NCBI RefSeq assembly: GCF_017355525.1
Contig: NZ_CP067395.1
Span: 2,790,001 to 2,854,000, forward strand
Reading direction: 5' to 3'
From: Lysobacter enzymogenes
Lineage (GTDB): Bacteria > Pseudomonadota > Gammaproteobacteria > Xanthomonadales > Xanthomonadaceae
DNA: 64,000 bases
Shown here: in pieces, positions 8,555 through 18,091 of the stretch
Position numbering within the stretch: the stretch's first letter is position 1
Layout: each line of letters begins with the position of its first letter
Translations under genes and position numbers: made by a program
Notes under the pieces: model-generated
The model's input: only the letters and a program-made list of their open reading frames with translations
What the model was told of the DNA's origin: nothing
Databases searched by the model: none

Positions 8555-9633
8555 GCGCGCGCCCTCCGCCAGCCCAGGCGGCCGTCGCGCAGGTACATCC
8601 ACAGCGCCACCGCCAACAGCGGCAGGCTCAGCCACCACAAGCCGAGCAGGCTCGGAATCTTGCCGTCCTCGAGCCAGCCGGTGCCCATCATCATGAAGTT
8701 GAAACCGATCAGGTAGGCCAAAAAGCCGATCAGCATGCTGCCGTAGCGGGCCTGACGCGGGGTGCTGCGCGCCAGCGGGATCGCCAGCAGGGCGAAGGCC
8801 AGCGCCAGCAACGGCGGGGTCAGGCGGTAGTTGAGCTGGGCCCAGGCTTCCGGGCGCGGATCGCCGACCAGTTGCAGGGTGGTCAGCATTTCCGGCGATT
8901 TGGGATCGTAGCGGTCCTCGTTCGCCGGCAGCAGCACGTCGTTGCGCTTGTAGCGCATCAGCCGGTAGTTCAGGCCCTGGTCGGCCGGGCCTTCGACTTC
9001 GAAGCCGTCGTCCAGGGTCAGGTAGCGCTCGCCGCTGGCGTCGACGGTCAGGCGGCCGGTCTTGGAGGTGGTGATGTCGCGCCGGTCGGGCTTGTTGCGG
9101 TAGATGAAGACCCGGTCGAAGCTCTTGCCGTCGTTGGACATGCCGCCGACGTAGATCACCCCGCCGCCGTTGGGCAGGCCGGTGAAGGCGCCCGGCTCCA
9201 GCCCGGCCACGACCAGGCTGCGGTTGGCCTCGTTGATCATCTGGCGCGAGGAGCGGTCGGCCCACGGGCCCAGCCACAGCGAGCAGGCGCCGACCACCAG
9301 CACGATCGGCCCGGCCACCAGCAGCAGCGGCTTGAGCAGCCGGCGCGGGCCGACGCCGACCGAGGCGATCACCGGCATTTCCGAATCGCGGTACAGCCGG
9401 CCCATGCCGAGCATCAGCCCCAGCATCAGCGCCAGCGGCAGGATCAGCGGCAGCCACTTGATCAGCACCAGGCCCAGCTGGACCAGCATCAGGCCGGCCG
9501 GGACCTTGCCCTTGGCGATGTCCTCGAGCACGTCGGTGAAGGCGCCGCCGACGCAGACGATCAGCAACACCACCAGGGTGGCGAAGATCGCCTGGGCGAA
9601 TTCGCCGGTCAGGTAACGGTCAAGCTTCTGCAT
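8551..9633 (-). CDS. lptF: LPS export ABC transporter permease LptF
   Basis: A 360-residue partner permease of LptG. It begins MQKLDRYLTGEFAQAIFATL, typical of LptF, with six transmembrane helices split three and three around a periplasmic domain. SEMPVIASVGVGPRRLLKPL is the cytoplasmic coupling helix that meets LptB. It is first in the lptFG pair and divergent from pepA, an arrangement conserved in gammaproteobacteria. The window also carries an LPS O-chain locus 30 kb away whose product this machine would finally deliver. Confidence 0.95.
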   Translation of the reverse strand: MQKLDRYLTGEFAQAIFATLVVLLIVCVGGAFTDVLEDIAKGKVPAGLMLVQLGLVLIKWLPLILPLALMLGLMLGMGRLYRDSEMPVIASVGVGPRRLLKPLLLVAGPIVLVVGACSLWLGPWADRSSRQMINEANRSLVVAGLEPGAFTGLPNGGGVIYVGGMSNDGKSFDRVFIYRNKPDRRDITTSKTGRLTVDASGERYLTLDDGFEVEGPADQGLNYRLMRYKRNDVLLPANEDRYDPKSPEMLTTLQLVGDPRPEAWAQLNYRLTPPLLALAFALLAIPLARSTPRQARYGSMLIGFLAYLIGFNFMMMGTGWLEDGKIPSLLGLWWLSLPLLAVALWMYLRDGRLGWRRARA

Positions 9634-9933
9634 GAGGCGTGAGGGCGCGCTTCGGAATGGGCTTCGGCATCGGGCGGGCTTGCTTTAAACTCGGGGGTTC
9701 GTTCGACGGCGGGCCAGCCTTCGCCGCCCGGAGACCGGTTCGATCCAGGCTCCGGACGCCAAGGCGGGCCGGGCCCCGGTCGCGAGTCCTCAAGCGCCCG
9801 CGTCGCCGGCCGTCCGCCGGTTCCGCGGCCCGCCCCGCAAGGCATGCCGCAGGGCATGCGTTCTCAGGATCGGCCTCGGCACAGCCGGACGATTGTACGT
9901 ACTCACCTTCTTATCTGCTCGGGAATCTGTTGG
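9634..9933. other. Divergent lptF/pepA control region
   Basis: This 300-bp region lies between divergent essential-type genes. The AT-richest spot is CTTGCTTTAAACT near 9680 and a second weak one is near 9895-9915, just upstream of pepA. Neither has a clear -35 partner, so promoters are expected here but not resolved. Confidence 0.4.
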
Positions 9934-11400
9934 ATGACCCTCGAATTCGACCTGAACCGCGACGCTGCGGCCGCCGCTCAAACCGATTGCGTCGTGGTAG
10001 GCGCCTTCGCCGACAAGACCCTGACCGCCGCCGCGCGAACGCTGGATGAAGCCAGCGGCGGGCGCCTGACCGTGCTGCTCGAGCGCGGCGACATCAGCGG
10101 CAAGACCGGCAAGACCGCCTTGCTGCACGACGTCCCCGGCGTGGCCTCGCCGCGCGTGCTGGTGGTGGGCCTGGGCGAAGCCGGCAAGTTCGGCGTGGCC
10201 CAGTACCTCAAGGCGGTGGGCGATGCGGCCCGCGCGCTCAAGGCCGGCCCGGTCGCGCACGCGCTGCTGACCCTCAGCGAAGAACCCGTCGCCGGCCGCG
10301 ACGCCGGCTGGGCGATCCGCCAGGCCGCGATCGCCGCCGACCACGCCTGCTACCGCTACACCGCCACGCTCGGCAAGAAGAAAGACGAGCCGGGCCTGCG
10401 CAAGCTCTCGATCGCCGGCGGCGACGACGCCGCGCTCGCCCACGGCCAGGCCATCGCCGCCGGCGTGCAGTTCGCGCGCGAGCTCGGCAACCTGCCGCCG
10501 AACGTCTGCAACCCGGCCTACCTGGCCCAGCAGGCGAGCGAGTTCGCCGCCCGCTTCGGCAACACCGAATGCGAAGTGCTCGACCGCGCGCAGATGCAGG
10601 AACTCGGCATGGGCTCGCTGCTCGCGGTCGCGCGCGGCTCGGCCAATCCGCCCAAGCTCATCGTGCTGAAGTACAACAACGGCGGCGACGCCAAGCCTTA
10701 TGTGATGGTCGGCAAGGGCATCACCTTCGACACCGGCGGCATCAACCTCAAGGTCCAGGGCGGCATCGAGGAGATGAAGTTCGACATGTGCGGCGCGGCC
10801 TCGGTGATGGGCGCGTTCGTCTCGGCCGTCGGCATGCAGCTGCCAATCAACCTGGTGGTGATCGTGCCGGCGGTGGAGAACATGCCCGACGCCGACGCCT
10901 ACCGCCCGTCCGACGTGCTGACCAGCATGTCCGGCAAGACCATCGAAGTCGGCAACACCGACGCCGAAGGCCGCCTGATCCTGTGCGACGCGCTGACCTA
11001 CGCGCAACGTTTCGAACCGCAGGCGCTGCTCGACGTGGCGACCCTGACCGGCGCCTGCGTGGTCGCCCTGGGCAAGTTCGCGACCGGCCTGATGAGCAAG
11101 GACGACGACCTCGCCGCCGAACTGCTCGGCGCCGGCGAACAGGTGTTCGACCGCGCCTGGCGCCTGCCGCTGTGGGACGAATACCAGACCCAGCTCGATT
11201 CGACCTTCGCCGACGTCTACAACATCGGCGGCCGCTGGGCCGGCGCGATCACCGCCGGCTGCTTCCTGGCCCGCTTCACCGAAGGCCAGCGCTGGGCGCA
11301 CCTGGACATCGCCGGCGTATCCAACGAAGAAGGCAAGCGCGGCCTGGCGACGGGCCGGCCGGTCGGCCTGCTGTCGCAGTGGCTGCTCGAGCGCAATTGA
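9934..11400 (+). CDS. pepA: Leucyl aminopeptidase PepA
   Basis: An M17 family cytosol aminopeptidase of 488 residues that removes N-terminal residues from peptides and is a hexamer with two metals per active site. The start ATG at 9934 gives [10 protein letters not shown], the usual N-terminus; the frame is open further upstream but not protein-like. Metal-binding and catalytic residues are visible as Lys261 and Asp266 ([10 protein letters not shown]), and the signature NTDAEGRL lies at 341-348. In some gammaproteobacteria PepA also binds DNA and acts in Xer recombination; xerD happens to lie nearby, but a link here is speculation. The order pepA-holC-valS is conserved in proteobacteria. Confidence 0.96.
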   Translation: MTLEFDLNRDAAAAAQTDCVVVGAFADKTLTAAARTLDEASGGRLTVLLERGDISGKTGKTALLHDVPGVASPRVLVVGLGEAGKFGVAQYLKAVGDAARALKAGPVAHALLTLSEEPVAGRDAGWAIRQAAIAADHACYRYTATLGKKKDEPGLRKLSIAGGDDAALAHGQAIAAGVQFARELGNLPPNVCNPAYLAQQASEFAARFGNTECEVLDRAQMQELGMGSLLAVARGSANPPKLIVLKYNNGGDAKPYVMVGKGITFDTGGINLKVQGGIEEMKFDMCGAASVMGAFVSAVGMQLPINLVVIVPAVENMPDADAYRPSDVLTSMSGKTIEVGNTDAEGRLILCDALTYAQRFEPQALLDVATLTGACVVALGKFATGLMSKDDDLAAELLGAGEQVFDRAWRLPLWDEYQTQLDSTFADVYNIGGRWAGAITAGCFLARFTEGQRWAHLDIAGVSNEEGKRGLATGRPVGLLSQWLLERN

Positions 11401-11423
11401 TCCACGCGCGTCCAGGCAACGAC

Positions 11424-11489
11424 GAGGAACGCGGGAAGCGGGCGATGGCGGTTTCGTTGCGCTTCCCCTTCCCCGCTCCCGTGGTTCCC
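11424..11489. repeat. Purine/pyrimidine imperfect inverted repeat upstream of holC
   Basis: A purine-rich arm from 11424 (AGGAACGCGGGAAGCGGG) is followed by a pyrimidine-rich arm (11459-11489) that is roughly its reverse complement. It occupies most of the pepA-holC gap. Confidence 0.5.
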
Positions 11490-11512
11490 TTCATCTCCTC
11501 GACTGAAGCCTT

Positions 11513-11938
11513 ATGCCCCGCGCCGACTTCTACCTGATCCAATCGCCGCGCTTCAAACAAGAACCGCTGCGGTTGGTCTGCGAGCTGGCGCGCAAGGCCC
11601 ACGCCGCCAACCTGCCGACCCTGATCCTGGCGCGCAGCGCCGAGCAGGCCGAACAGCTCGACGACCTGCTGTGGGACATGGGCGAAGACGCCTACATCCC
11701 GCACCAGATCGCCGGCCTGGACGAGGACGAGGACGAAGCCGACGTGCTGATCGCCGCGCCCGACAGCGACGCGGCGCTGCGCCCGCTGGTCATCAACCTG
11801 CGCGACGCCGCGGTGGCCGACGGCTTCGAGCGCGTACTGGAAGTCGTCCCCGCCGACGACAGCGCGCGCGGCCCGCTGCGCGAGCGCTGGAAGCAGTATC
11901 AGGCGCGCGGGTTGCAGTTGAACAAGCACGATATGTAG
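11513..11938 (+). CDS. holC: DNA polymerase III subunit chi
   Basis: A 141-residue chi subunit, which links the clamp loader to single-strand-binding protein through the psi subunit. The N-terminus MPRADFYLIQSP and the block CELARKAHAANLPTLILA are typical of HolC, as is the acidic loop DEDEDEADVLI. It lies between pepA and valS, the conserved position. Imperfect inverted repeats flank the gene on both sides. Its expected partner psi (holD) is proposed at 16787-17188. Confidence 0.94.
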   Translation: MPRADFYLIQSPRFKQEPLRLVCELARKAHAANLPTLILARSAEQAEQLDDLLWDMGEDAYIPHQIAGLDEDEDEADVLIAAPDSDAALRPLVINLRDAAVADGFERVLEVVPADDSARGPLRERWKQYQARGLQLNKHDM

Positions 11939-11953
11939 GTGGAGCGGGGAGAG

Positions 11954-12066
11954 GCGGGAAAGGCAAAAACGGGGTTGGGGAACTGTGGGTTCGTTGACGT
12001 TCGTTTGCTCTGCTTTGCTCCGCCCGACCCCTCAGTTCCCTAACCCCGCTTTACCGCTTTTCCCGC
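11954..12066. repeat. Imperfect inverted repeat between holC and valS
   Basis: The left arm at 11954-11985 and the right arm at 12033-12066 pair with a few mismatches and gaps. Paired blocks include GGGGTTGGGGAACTG with CAGTTCCCTAACCCC. The loop is about 47 nt. It could fold in the holC-valS mRNA. Confidence 0.6.
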
Positions 12067-12124
12067 TTCATCGTTCTTCCCGCTTTCGCGTCCCCGTCCC
12101 ATCCCCTCAGATACCGACCACACT

Positions 12125-14890
12125 ATGTCCCTCGACTCCAGCTACGATCCCAAACAGTTCGAAGCCCGCCTGTACGAACAGTGGGAAAGCAGCGGCGTAT
12201 TCAAGCCGCGCGGCGAGGGCCCGGCGTATTCGATCCTGCTGCCGCCGCCGAACGTCACCGGCACCCTGCACATGGGCCACGCGTTCCAGCACACCTTGCA
12301 GGACGCGCTGATCCGCTATCACCGCATGCTCGGCTGCGATGCGCTGTGGCAGATGGGCACCGACCACGCCGGCATCGCCACCGAGATGGTGGTCGCGCGC
12401 AATCTCGGCCAGGAAGGGCTGACCCGCGACGGTCTCGGCCGCGACGGCTTCATCGAGAAGGTGTGGGAGTGGAAGCAGCATTCCGGCGGCACCATCGAAC
12501 GGCAGATGCGCCGCCTCGGCGCGTCCGGCGACTGGTCGCGCTCGATGTTCACGATGGATCCGATCGCTTCCAACGCGGTGGTCGAGGCGTTCGTGCGCAT
12601 GCACGAGCAGGGCCTGATCTACCGCGGCCAGCGCCTGGTCAACTGGGATCCGGTGCTGAAGACCGCGATCTCGGATCTTGAAGTCGTCAACGAGGAGGAG
12701 AACGGCTTCCTGTGGTCGATCTCGTATCCGCTCAGCGACGGCAGCGCGACCCTGGTGGTCGCGACCACGCGTCCGGAAACCATGCTCGGCGACACCGCGG
12801 TGATGGTCCATCCCGACGACGAGCGCTACCAGCACCTGATCGGCAAGACCGTCAGGCTGCCGCTGAGCGAGCGCGAGATTCCGGTCATCGCCGACGCCTA
12901 CGTCGACCGCGAGTTCGGCACCGGCGTGGTCAAGGTCACCCCGGCGCACGACTTCAACGACTACGCAGTCGGCCAGCGGCACAACCTACCGCTGATCAAC
13001 ATCTTCACCCCCGACGCCAAGGTCAACGACAGCGCGCCGGCGAAGTACGTCGGGCTGGACCGCTTCGACGCGCGCAAGGCGGTGCTCGCCGATCTGGAAG
13101 CGCTGGGCCTGCTGGTCGAGACCAAGGACCACAAGCTGCAGGTGCCGCGCGGCGACCGCACCAACCAGGTCATCGAGCCGTATCTGACCGACCAGTGGTT
13201 CGTGAAGATGGACGGCTTGGCCGCGCGCGGCCTGGAGATCGTCGAAAGCGGCGAAGTGCGCTTCGTTCCGGGCAACTGGATCAACACCTACCGCCACTGG
13301 ATGGAGAACATCCAGGATTGGTGCATCAGCCGCCAGCTGTGGTGGGGCCACCGCATCCCGGCGTGGTACGACGACGCCGGCAAGATCTACGTCGGCCGCG
13401 ACGAAGCCGACGCGCGCGCGCGCGCCGGGCTCGGCGCGGACGTCGCGCTGCGCCAGGACAACGACGTGCTGGAGACCTGGTTCTCGTCCGGCCTGTGGCC
13501 GTTCAGCACCCTGGGCTGGCCCGACGAAGCGGCGATGGGCGCGCGCGGCTACGAGCGCTACCTGCCGACCAGCGTGCTGGTGACCGGCTTCGACATCATC
13601 TTCTTCTGGGTCGCGCGCATGATCATGCTGACCGACCACTTCGTCGGCGTGGTGCCGTTCAAGGACGTGTACATGCACGGCCTGGTGCGCGACAAGGACG
13701 GGCAGAAAATGTCCAAGTCCAAGGGCAACGTGCTCGATCCGCTCGACCTGATCGACGGCATTCCGCTCGAGGACCTGGTCGCCAAGCGCACCGCCGGGCT
13801 GATGCAGCCGAAGATGGCCGAGAAAATCGAAAAGGCCACGCGCAAGGAATTCCCCGAAGGCATCCCGGCGTTCGGCGCCGACGCGCTGCGCTTCACCATC
13901 GCCGCGCTGGCGACCCACGGCCGCGACATCAAGTTCGACCTCGGCCGCGCCGAGGGCTACAAGAACTTCTGCAACAAGCTGTGGAACGCCACCCGCTTCG
14001 TGCTGATGAACACCGACGGCGCCGGTTTCAGCGGCGCGCCGCAGCCCAAGACCGACGCCGAGCGCTGGATCCTCGCGCGCCTGGACAAGACCGCGGCCGA
14101 GGCGGCCGAGTACTTCGCCGCGTACCGCTTCGACCTGCTGACCCAGTGCCTGTACGAATTCGCCTGGAACGCCTACTGCGACTGGTTCGTCGAACTGGCC
14201 AAGCCGGCCTTGCAGGGCGAGGACCGCACCGCCGCCGACAGCACCCGCCACACCTTGCTGTACGTGCTCGAACGCCTGCTGGCGCTGCTGCATCCGCTGA
14301 TTCCGTTCGTGACCGACGAGCTGTGGCAGCAGATCGCGCCGAAGCTCGGCGTGGCCGAAACCACGGTGATGCTGCGGCCGTATCCGCGCGCCGGCGAAGC
14401 GCAGGGCGATTTCGCCCAGGCCGAGGGCGACGTGGAATGGCTCAAGGCGATGGTCTCGGCGCTGCGCAAGGTGCGCAGCGAGCTCAACGTCAAGCCGGCC
14501 GATCAGGTCTCGTTGCTGCTGGCCAAGGGCGACGGCAGCGACCGCGAGCGCGCCGCGCGCTTCGACGCGCAGCTGCGGTTCCTGGTCAAGCTCGACCGGA
14601 TCGAGTTCATCGACGACGCGGCCTCGGCGCCGCCGGCCGCGCCGGCGGTGGTCGGCGAGCTGACCCTGCTGGTGCCGCTGCCGGCGGACAAGCTCGACGC
14701 CGAGCGCGTGCGCCTGGACAAGGCGATCAAGAACGTCGAAGGCGAGCTGGCCAAGTCCAAGGCCAAGCTGGCCGGCGACACCTTCGTGCAGAACGCGCCG
14801 CCGGCGGTGGTCGAGCAGGAGCGCAAGCGCCTGGTCGACTGGGCCGCGATGCTCGAGGAGCTCAAGGCCCAGCGCGCCAAGCTGGACTGA
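12125..14890 (+). CDS. valS: Valyl-tRNA synthetase
   Basis: A class I aminoacyl-tRNA synthetase of 921 residues that charges tRNA-Val and edits mischarged threonine. The HIGH-type signature lies in [12 protein letters not shown] (41-52) and KMSKS is at 528-532. Between them lie the editing domain (about 190-345) and the CP insertions. The anticodon-binding helical bundle and a C-terminal coiled-coil arm (about 855-921, rich in Lys/Glu/Leu) complete the normal bacterial architecture. The length is close to the usual 950. A hairpin with a T-run follows at 14958-14988. Confidence 0.97.
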   Translation: MSLDSSYDPKQFEARLYEQWESSGVFKPRGEGPAYSILLPPPNVTGTLHMGHAFQHTLQDALIRYHRMLGCDALWQMGTDHAGIATEMVVARNLGQEGLTRDGLGRDGFIEKVWEWKQHSGGTIERQMRRLGASGDWSRSMFTMDPIASNAVVEAFVRMHEQGLIYRGQRLVNWDPVLKTAISDLEVVNEEENGFLWSISYPLSDGSATLVVATTRPETMLGDTAVMVHPDDERYQHLIGKTVRLPLSEREIPVIADAYVDREFGTGVVKVTPAHDFNDYAVGQRHNLPLINIFTPDAKVNDSAPAKYVGLDRFDARKAVLADLEALGLLVETKDHKLQVPRGDRTNQVIEPYLTDQWFVKMDGLAARGLEIVESGEVRFVPGNWINTYRHWMENIQDWCISRQLWWGHRIPAWYDDAGKIYVGRDEADARARAGLGADVALRQDNDVLETWFSSGLWPFSTLGWPDEAAMGARGYERYLPTSVLVTGFDIIFFWVARMIMLTDHFVGVVPFKDVYMHGLVRDKDGQKMSKSKGNVLDPLDLIDGIPLEDLVAKRTAGLMQPKMAEKIEKATRKEFPEGIPAFGADALRFTIAALATHGRDIKFDLGRAEGYKNFCNKLWNATRFVLMNTDGAGFSGAPQPKTDAERWILARLDKTAAEAAEYFAAYRFDLLTQCLYEFAWNAYCDWFVELAKPALQGEDRTAADSTRHTLLYVLERLLALLHPLIPFVTDELWQQIAPKLGVAETTVMLRPYPRAGEAQGDFAQAEGDVEWLKAMVSALRKVRSELNVKPADQVSLLLAKGDGSDRERAARFDAQLRFLVKLDRIEFIDDAASAPPAAPAVVGELTLLVPLPADKLDAERVRLDKAIKNVEGELAKSKAKLAGDTFVQNAPPAVVEQERKRLVDWAAMLEELKAQRAKLD

Positions 14891-14957
14891 GCGGCGACGG
14901 GACCGATCGCGCCGCGAACTGCGGCGCGCGCGGGCCAAGCGGCTCTTGCGGCGCAGG

Positions 14958-14989
14958 AAAACGGCGGCCTAGTCTGGGTCGCCGTTTTC
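14958..14989 (+). terminator. Probable valS terminator
   Basis: AAAACGGCG at 14958-14966 pairs with CGCCGTTTT at 14980-14988 around a 13-nt loop, and the pairing ends in a T-run. Confidence 0.55.
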
Positions 14990-15003
14990 GTTTGGGGATC
15001 CGC

Positions 15004-16029
15004 ATGCGCCCTGCCCCGCTGTTGTGCGCCGGCCTGCTGGCGGCGTTCGCTTTCGCCGCGCCCGCCGTGGCTGCGTCCGCTTCTGCCGAGCCGGCTTCTG
15101 GCGAGCCGGCTTCCGCCGAGCTTGTCCCCGCCGGGCCGGCTTCTGCCAAGTCCGCCTCTGCTAGGTCTTCTCCCGCCGAGGCCGCTCCTGCCGCAAAGCC
15201 CGCGCCCTGCCCGCCCGCCGGCTACGACGCCGCGTCGCTGGCCGCGCTCAAGGCAAGGCGATTCGCCCTGCCCGATCCGGCTGCCCAGCGCGCGCTGGCG
15301 CAAGGCCTGCTCGCCTGCCTGTCCGACCCCGACCCGGAACTGCGCGACGGCACCGCTTTCGAAGCGCTGAGCCAGTGGCTGCGCGCCGGCGATTTCGATG
15401 CCGCGACGCTGCGCGGACTGCGCGACGCGCTGTACGCGCGGCTCGACGGCGCCGACGGCGACGGCTTCGGCAAACCGTTCGCCGCCCTGGTCTTGTCGGA
15501 GATCGCGCGCACCGACCGGATCGCGCCGTGGATGGACGCGCGCGAACGCGCGGCGATGCTCGAACGCGCCGCGGCTTATCTCGAATCGGTGCGCGATTAT
15601 CGCGGCTACGAGGCGCGCGCCGGCTGGCGCCACGGCGTCGCCCACGGCGCCGACTGGCTGTTGCAGCTGAGCCTGAATCCCGCGTTGGAACCGGCGCAGC
15701 AGCAGCGCATCGTCGTCGCGATCGCGACTCAGGCCGTGCCCGCGTCGGGCCACGCCTACGTATTCGGCGAACCCGAACGGCTGGCGCGGCCGTTGCTGTC
15801 CGCGGCCGCGCGCGCCGGCTGGGCCGAGAAGCGCTGGCAGGATTTTTTCGCTGCGCTCGGCGCCAAAGTCGGCGCGCTCGATCGTAGCGACTACGCGGGT
15901 TGGCTCGGCCGCCGCCACGATCTGCGCGCGTTCTTGTTGCAGGTGCATTGGCTGGCCGGGCGCAGCGAGGATGCGCGGGTTCGCGCGTTGGGGGCCGCGG
16001 CCGAGGCGGCGTTGAAGCGGCTGGATTGA
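15004..16029 (+). CDS. DUF2785 domain secreted protein
   Basis: A 341-residue protein with an N-terminal signal sequence (cleavage about residue 24, after AVAA). A low-complexity stretch follows, made of short Ser-Ala-Glu-Pro-type repeats (about 25-65). The rest is alpha-helical and matches the DUF2785 family, with characteristic text LSDPDPELRDGTAFEAL and FAALVLSEIARTDRI. The conserved WRHGVAHGADWLLQLSLNP also belongs to that family. The function is unknown. The ATG at 15004 follows valS by 113 bp with a terminator between, so it is likely transcribed alone. The N-terminal repeat may vary in length between strains. Confidence 0.8.
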   Translation: MRPAPLLCAGLLAAFAFAAPAVAASASAEPASGEPASAELVPAGPASAKSASARSSPAEAAPAAKPAPCPPAGYDAASLAALKARRFALPDPAAQRALAQGLLACLSDPDPELRDGTAFEALSQWLRAGDFDAATLRGLRDALYARLDGADGDGFGKPFAALVLSEIARTDRIAPWMDARERAAMLERAAAYLESVRDYRGYEARAGWRHGVAHGADWLLQLSLNPALEPAQQQRIVVAIATQAVPASGHAYVFGEPERLARPLLSAAARAGWAEKRWQDFFAALGAKVGALDRSDYAGWLGRRHDLRAFLLQVHWLAGRSEDARVRALGAAAEAALKRLD

Positions 16030-16073
16030 GTCGCGATGTTTGGCTTGGCGATGAAACTTCGGCGAAGCCGAAC

Positions 16074-16223
16074 ATCCAGAGACTCCAGAGTCATGCCTCG
16101 ATGAAGCCCTGGATTCCCGCGTTCGCGGGAATGACGGTAGGTAGGTTGCGTTGCGCTCTCACAAGCCGTCATCCCCGCGAACGCGGGGATCCAGAGACTT
16201 CAGAGTCATGCCGCGATGAAGCC
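16074..16223. repeat. Palindromic repeat pair inside 35-bp direct repeats
   Basis: Two 35-bp direct repeats (16074-16108 and 16189-16223, two mismatches) start ATCCAGAGAC. Between and overlapping them are facing copies of the common element TTCCCGCGTTCGCGGGAATG (from 16114) and its relative ATCCCCGCGAACGCGGGGAT (16171-16190). This family is widespread in intergenic DNA of Xanthomonas and Burkholderia relatives. Fills the gap between DUF2785 and rimI. Confidence 0.8.
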
Positions 16224-16295
16224 GGTTGTTCGGCCTCGCCGAAACGAGAACGCAGCCGCCGTCGCAGGAATGACCGCACGACGATCCGCCGCGAC

Positions 16296-16790
16296 CTAAG
16301 CCTCGCCCAGCAACTCGATCGCCATCACCAACGCATCCTCGCGCCCGCCCCGCGCCGGGTAGTAACGCGGCCTGCGGCCGATCTCGTTGAAGCCTTCGCT
16401 GTGGTACAGCGCGATCGCGCCGGGGTTGGACGGGCGCACTTCCAGGAACACCCGCTCGGCGCCGCGGCCGCGGGCGATGCGCAGCAAGGCGCGCAGCAGG
16501 CGGCGGCCGTGGCCGCAGCCGTGCGCTTCGGGCGCGACGCAGACGTTGAGCACGTGCGCCTCGCCGGCGGCCACGCTCATCAGGAAATAGCCGAGGATGC
16601 GGCCGTCGTCGAGCAGCACCCAGGACGGATAGTCCGCGCGCAGGCAGTCGCGGAAGATGCCCGGGGTCCAGGGGAATTCGTAGGCGCGGATCTCGATGGC
16701 GTGGACCGCGTCGAGGTCGTCCTCGCGCATCGGCCGCAACGCGCCCGGCGCGGCGGCGGCGTCGTCCAGGTCCGGCGCCAGCGCGCTCAT
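16296..16790 (-). CDS. rimI: Ribosomal-protein-alanine N-acetyltransferase RimI
   Basis: A 164-residue GNAT acetyltransferase that modifies the N-terminus of ribosomal protein S18. GNAT motifs are visible: the acetyl-CoA loop in CVAPEAHGCGHGRRLLRALL, FLEVRPSNPGAIALYHSEGF, and the RRPRYYPARGGREDALVM block typical of RimI. The ATG at 16790 overlaps the stop of the upstream gene as ATGA, so the start is fixed by coupling. In Escherichia coli rimI likewise follows holD directly, which bears on the identity of the upstream gene. Confidence 0.93.
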   Translation of the reverse strand: MSALAPDLDDAAAAPGALRPMREDDLDAVHAIEIRAYEFPWTPGIFRDCLRADYPSWVLLDDGRILGYFLMSVAAGEAHVLNVCVAPEAHGCGHGRRLLRALLRIARGRGAERVFLEVRPSNPGAIALYHSEGFNEIGRRPRYYPARGGREDALVMAIELLGEA

Positions 16791-17188
16791 CCGCGCGGGC
16801 CTCGCGCGCCGGCGCGGCGCAGCGCGCGCAGGCGCGGCCACAGCGCGCGCTTGGCCGCGGGCGCGCGCAAGCCGGCCGGGTCGAACAGGGCCTGCACGTC
16901 GGCGTCGCCGGGCTCGCGCCGGGCGGCGCGCAGCAGATTGCGCAGCAGCGCGTCGCCGGCGTCGGCGGCGCGCCGTTCGGGCGCGGCGGCGGGACGCCGC
17001 GCGCTTTCGCGAGGCAGGTTGTCGCTGCGCGCGCCGTCGCCGCGTTCGCCGGATCGGGAACGCGCGCCTTCGCCGCGCACCGGCGCCTCGGCGGCCGGCG
17101 CGGCGCTCTCGTCGCCGGCCAGGGCCAGCACCGAATAGCCCATCGCCTGCAGCCACTCGCGTTGCTGCGCGTCCCACAGCCCGCTCAT
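16787..17188 (-). CDS. Probable cryptic DNA polymerase III psi subunit
   Basis: A 133-residue protein with no family I can name with certainty. It starts MSGLWDAQQREWLQAMGY and is followed by a short hydrophobic strand (SVLAL). A long disordered Ala/Arg/Glu-rich middle (about 28-80) leads to a helical tail containing RALWPRLRALRR. Psi of E. coli has a similar plan: a conserved N-terminal peptide with a Trp and Leu-Gly that binds the clamp loader, and a C-terminal part that binds chi. In E. coli holD sits directly before rimI with overlap, as here (ATGA at both ends, coupling it to pssA and rimI). The identity is inferred from position and weak sequence likeness. An unrelated small basic protein remains possible. 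Confidence 0.55.
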   Translation of the reverse strand: MSGLWDAQQREWLQAMGYSVLALAGDESAAPAAEAPVRGEGARSRSGERGDGARSDNLPRESARRPAAAPERRAADAGDALLRNLLRAARREPGDADVQALFDPAGLRAPAAKRALWPRLRALRRAGARGPRG

Positions 17189-17970
17189 GCCGCCCCCGCT
17201 CCGCCGGCCGGCGGCTCGGGCGCGCGCCGCATGCGCCGCCAGATCGCCTGCGCCGGGCCCGACAAGGCGTACGGCGCGAAGATCGCCAGCAGCACCCGCG
17301 GCGGGTCGATCGCGATCGCCACCAGCACCGCCACCACCACCAGGATCGCCAGGAACGGCACCCGGTCGTTGCGCGGGCCGCTGCCCTTGAAGCTGACGTA
17401 GCGCATCCGGCTCACCATCAGCAGGCCGGCGACCACGGTCACCGCCAGCGCGGCGTAGCGCAGGTCTTCGCCGGACAGGTCGAAGCTGTGGCAGGTCCAG
17501 ACGAAGCTGGCGACCAGTCCGGCCGCGGCTGGGCTGGCCAGGCCGATGAACCAGCGCTTGTCGACCTGGCCGACCTGGGAATTGAAGCGGGCCAGGCGCA
17601 GCGCCGCGCACGCGGCGTACAGGAACGCGCCGACCCAGCCGATCTTGCCGGGGATCACCCCGTCGAGCTTGGTCGCCTCCAGCGCCCAGTGGTACATCAC
17701 CAGCGCCGGCGCCAGGCCGAAGCTGATGAGGTCGGCGAGCGAGTCGTACTGCACGCCGAATTCGCTCTGGGTGTTGGTCAGCCGGGCGACCCGGCCGTCG
17801 ACGCCGTCGAGGATGGCGGCGACGAAGATCGCCATGCAGGCCTCGTCGAAGCGGCCCTGGGTGGCGGCGATGATCGCGTAGAAGCCGGCGAACATGCCGC
17901 CGGTGGTGAACAGGTTGGGCAGCAGGTAAATGCCGCGTCCGCGCGGGCGCGGCGAGGGTTGGGGTTCCAT
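17185..17970 (-). CDS. pssA: CDP-diacylglycerol-serine O-phosphatidyltransferase
   Basis: A 261-residue inner-membrane enzyme making phosphatidylserine from CDP-diacylglycerol and serine, the first step to phosphatidylethanolamine. The CDP-alcohol phosphatidyltransferase signature is complete: Asp55, Asp58-Gly59, Ala62-Arg63, Gly72, Asp76 and Asp80. About seven to eight hydrophobic segments are present. This is the membrane-bound type II enzyme, unlike the PLD-like enzyme of E. coli. Its stop overlaps the next start (ATGA), forming a coupled trio with the psi-like gene and rimI. The C-terminal tail is proline- and alanine-rich. Confidence 0.94.
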   Translation of the reverse strand: MEPQPSPRPRGRGIYLLPNLFTTGGMFAGFYAIIAATQGRFDEACMAIFVAAILDGVDGRVARLTNTQSEFGVQYDSLADLISFGLAPALVMYHWALEATKLDGVIPGKIGWVGAFLYAACAALRLARFNSQVGQVDKRWFIGLASPAAAGLVASFVWTCHSFDLSGEDLRYAALAVTVVAGLLMVSRMRYVSFKGSGPRNDRVPFLAILVVVAVLVAIAIDPPRVLLAIFAPYALSGPAQAIWRRMRRAPEPPAGGAGAA

Positions 17971-18091
17971 AACTGGGAAGTGTAGCGCTTGCCGTCGTCA
18001 TGGCAGGATGCTGCAATTCCGTTTCCCCCCGCCGTACCGCGGCCTGGTCCGCGCTTTCCGACGTTCCGCTGCCCTGCTTCCGGAGCCTTAC

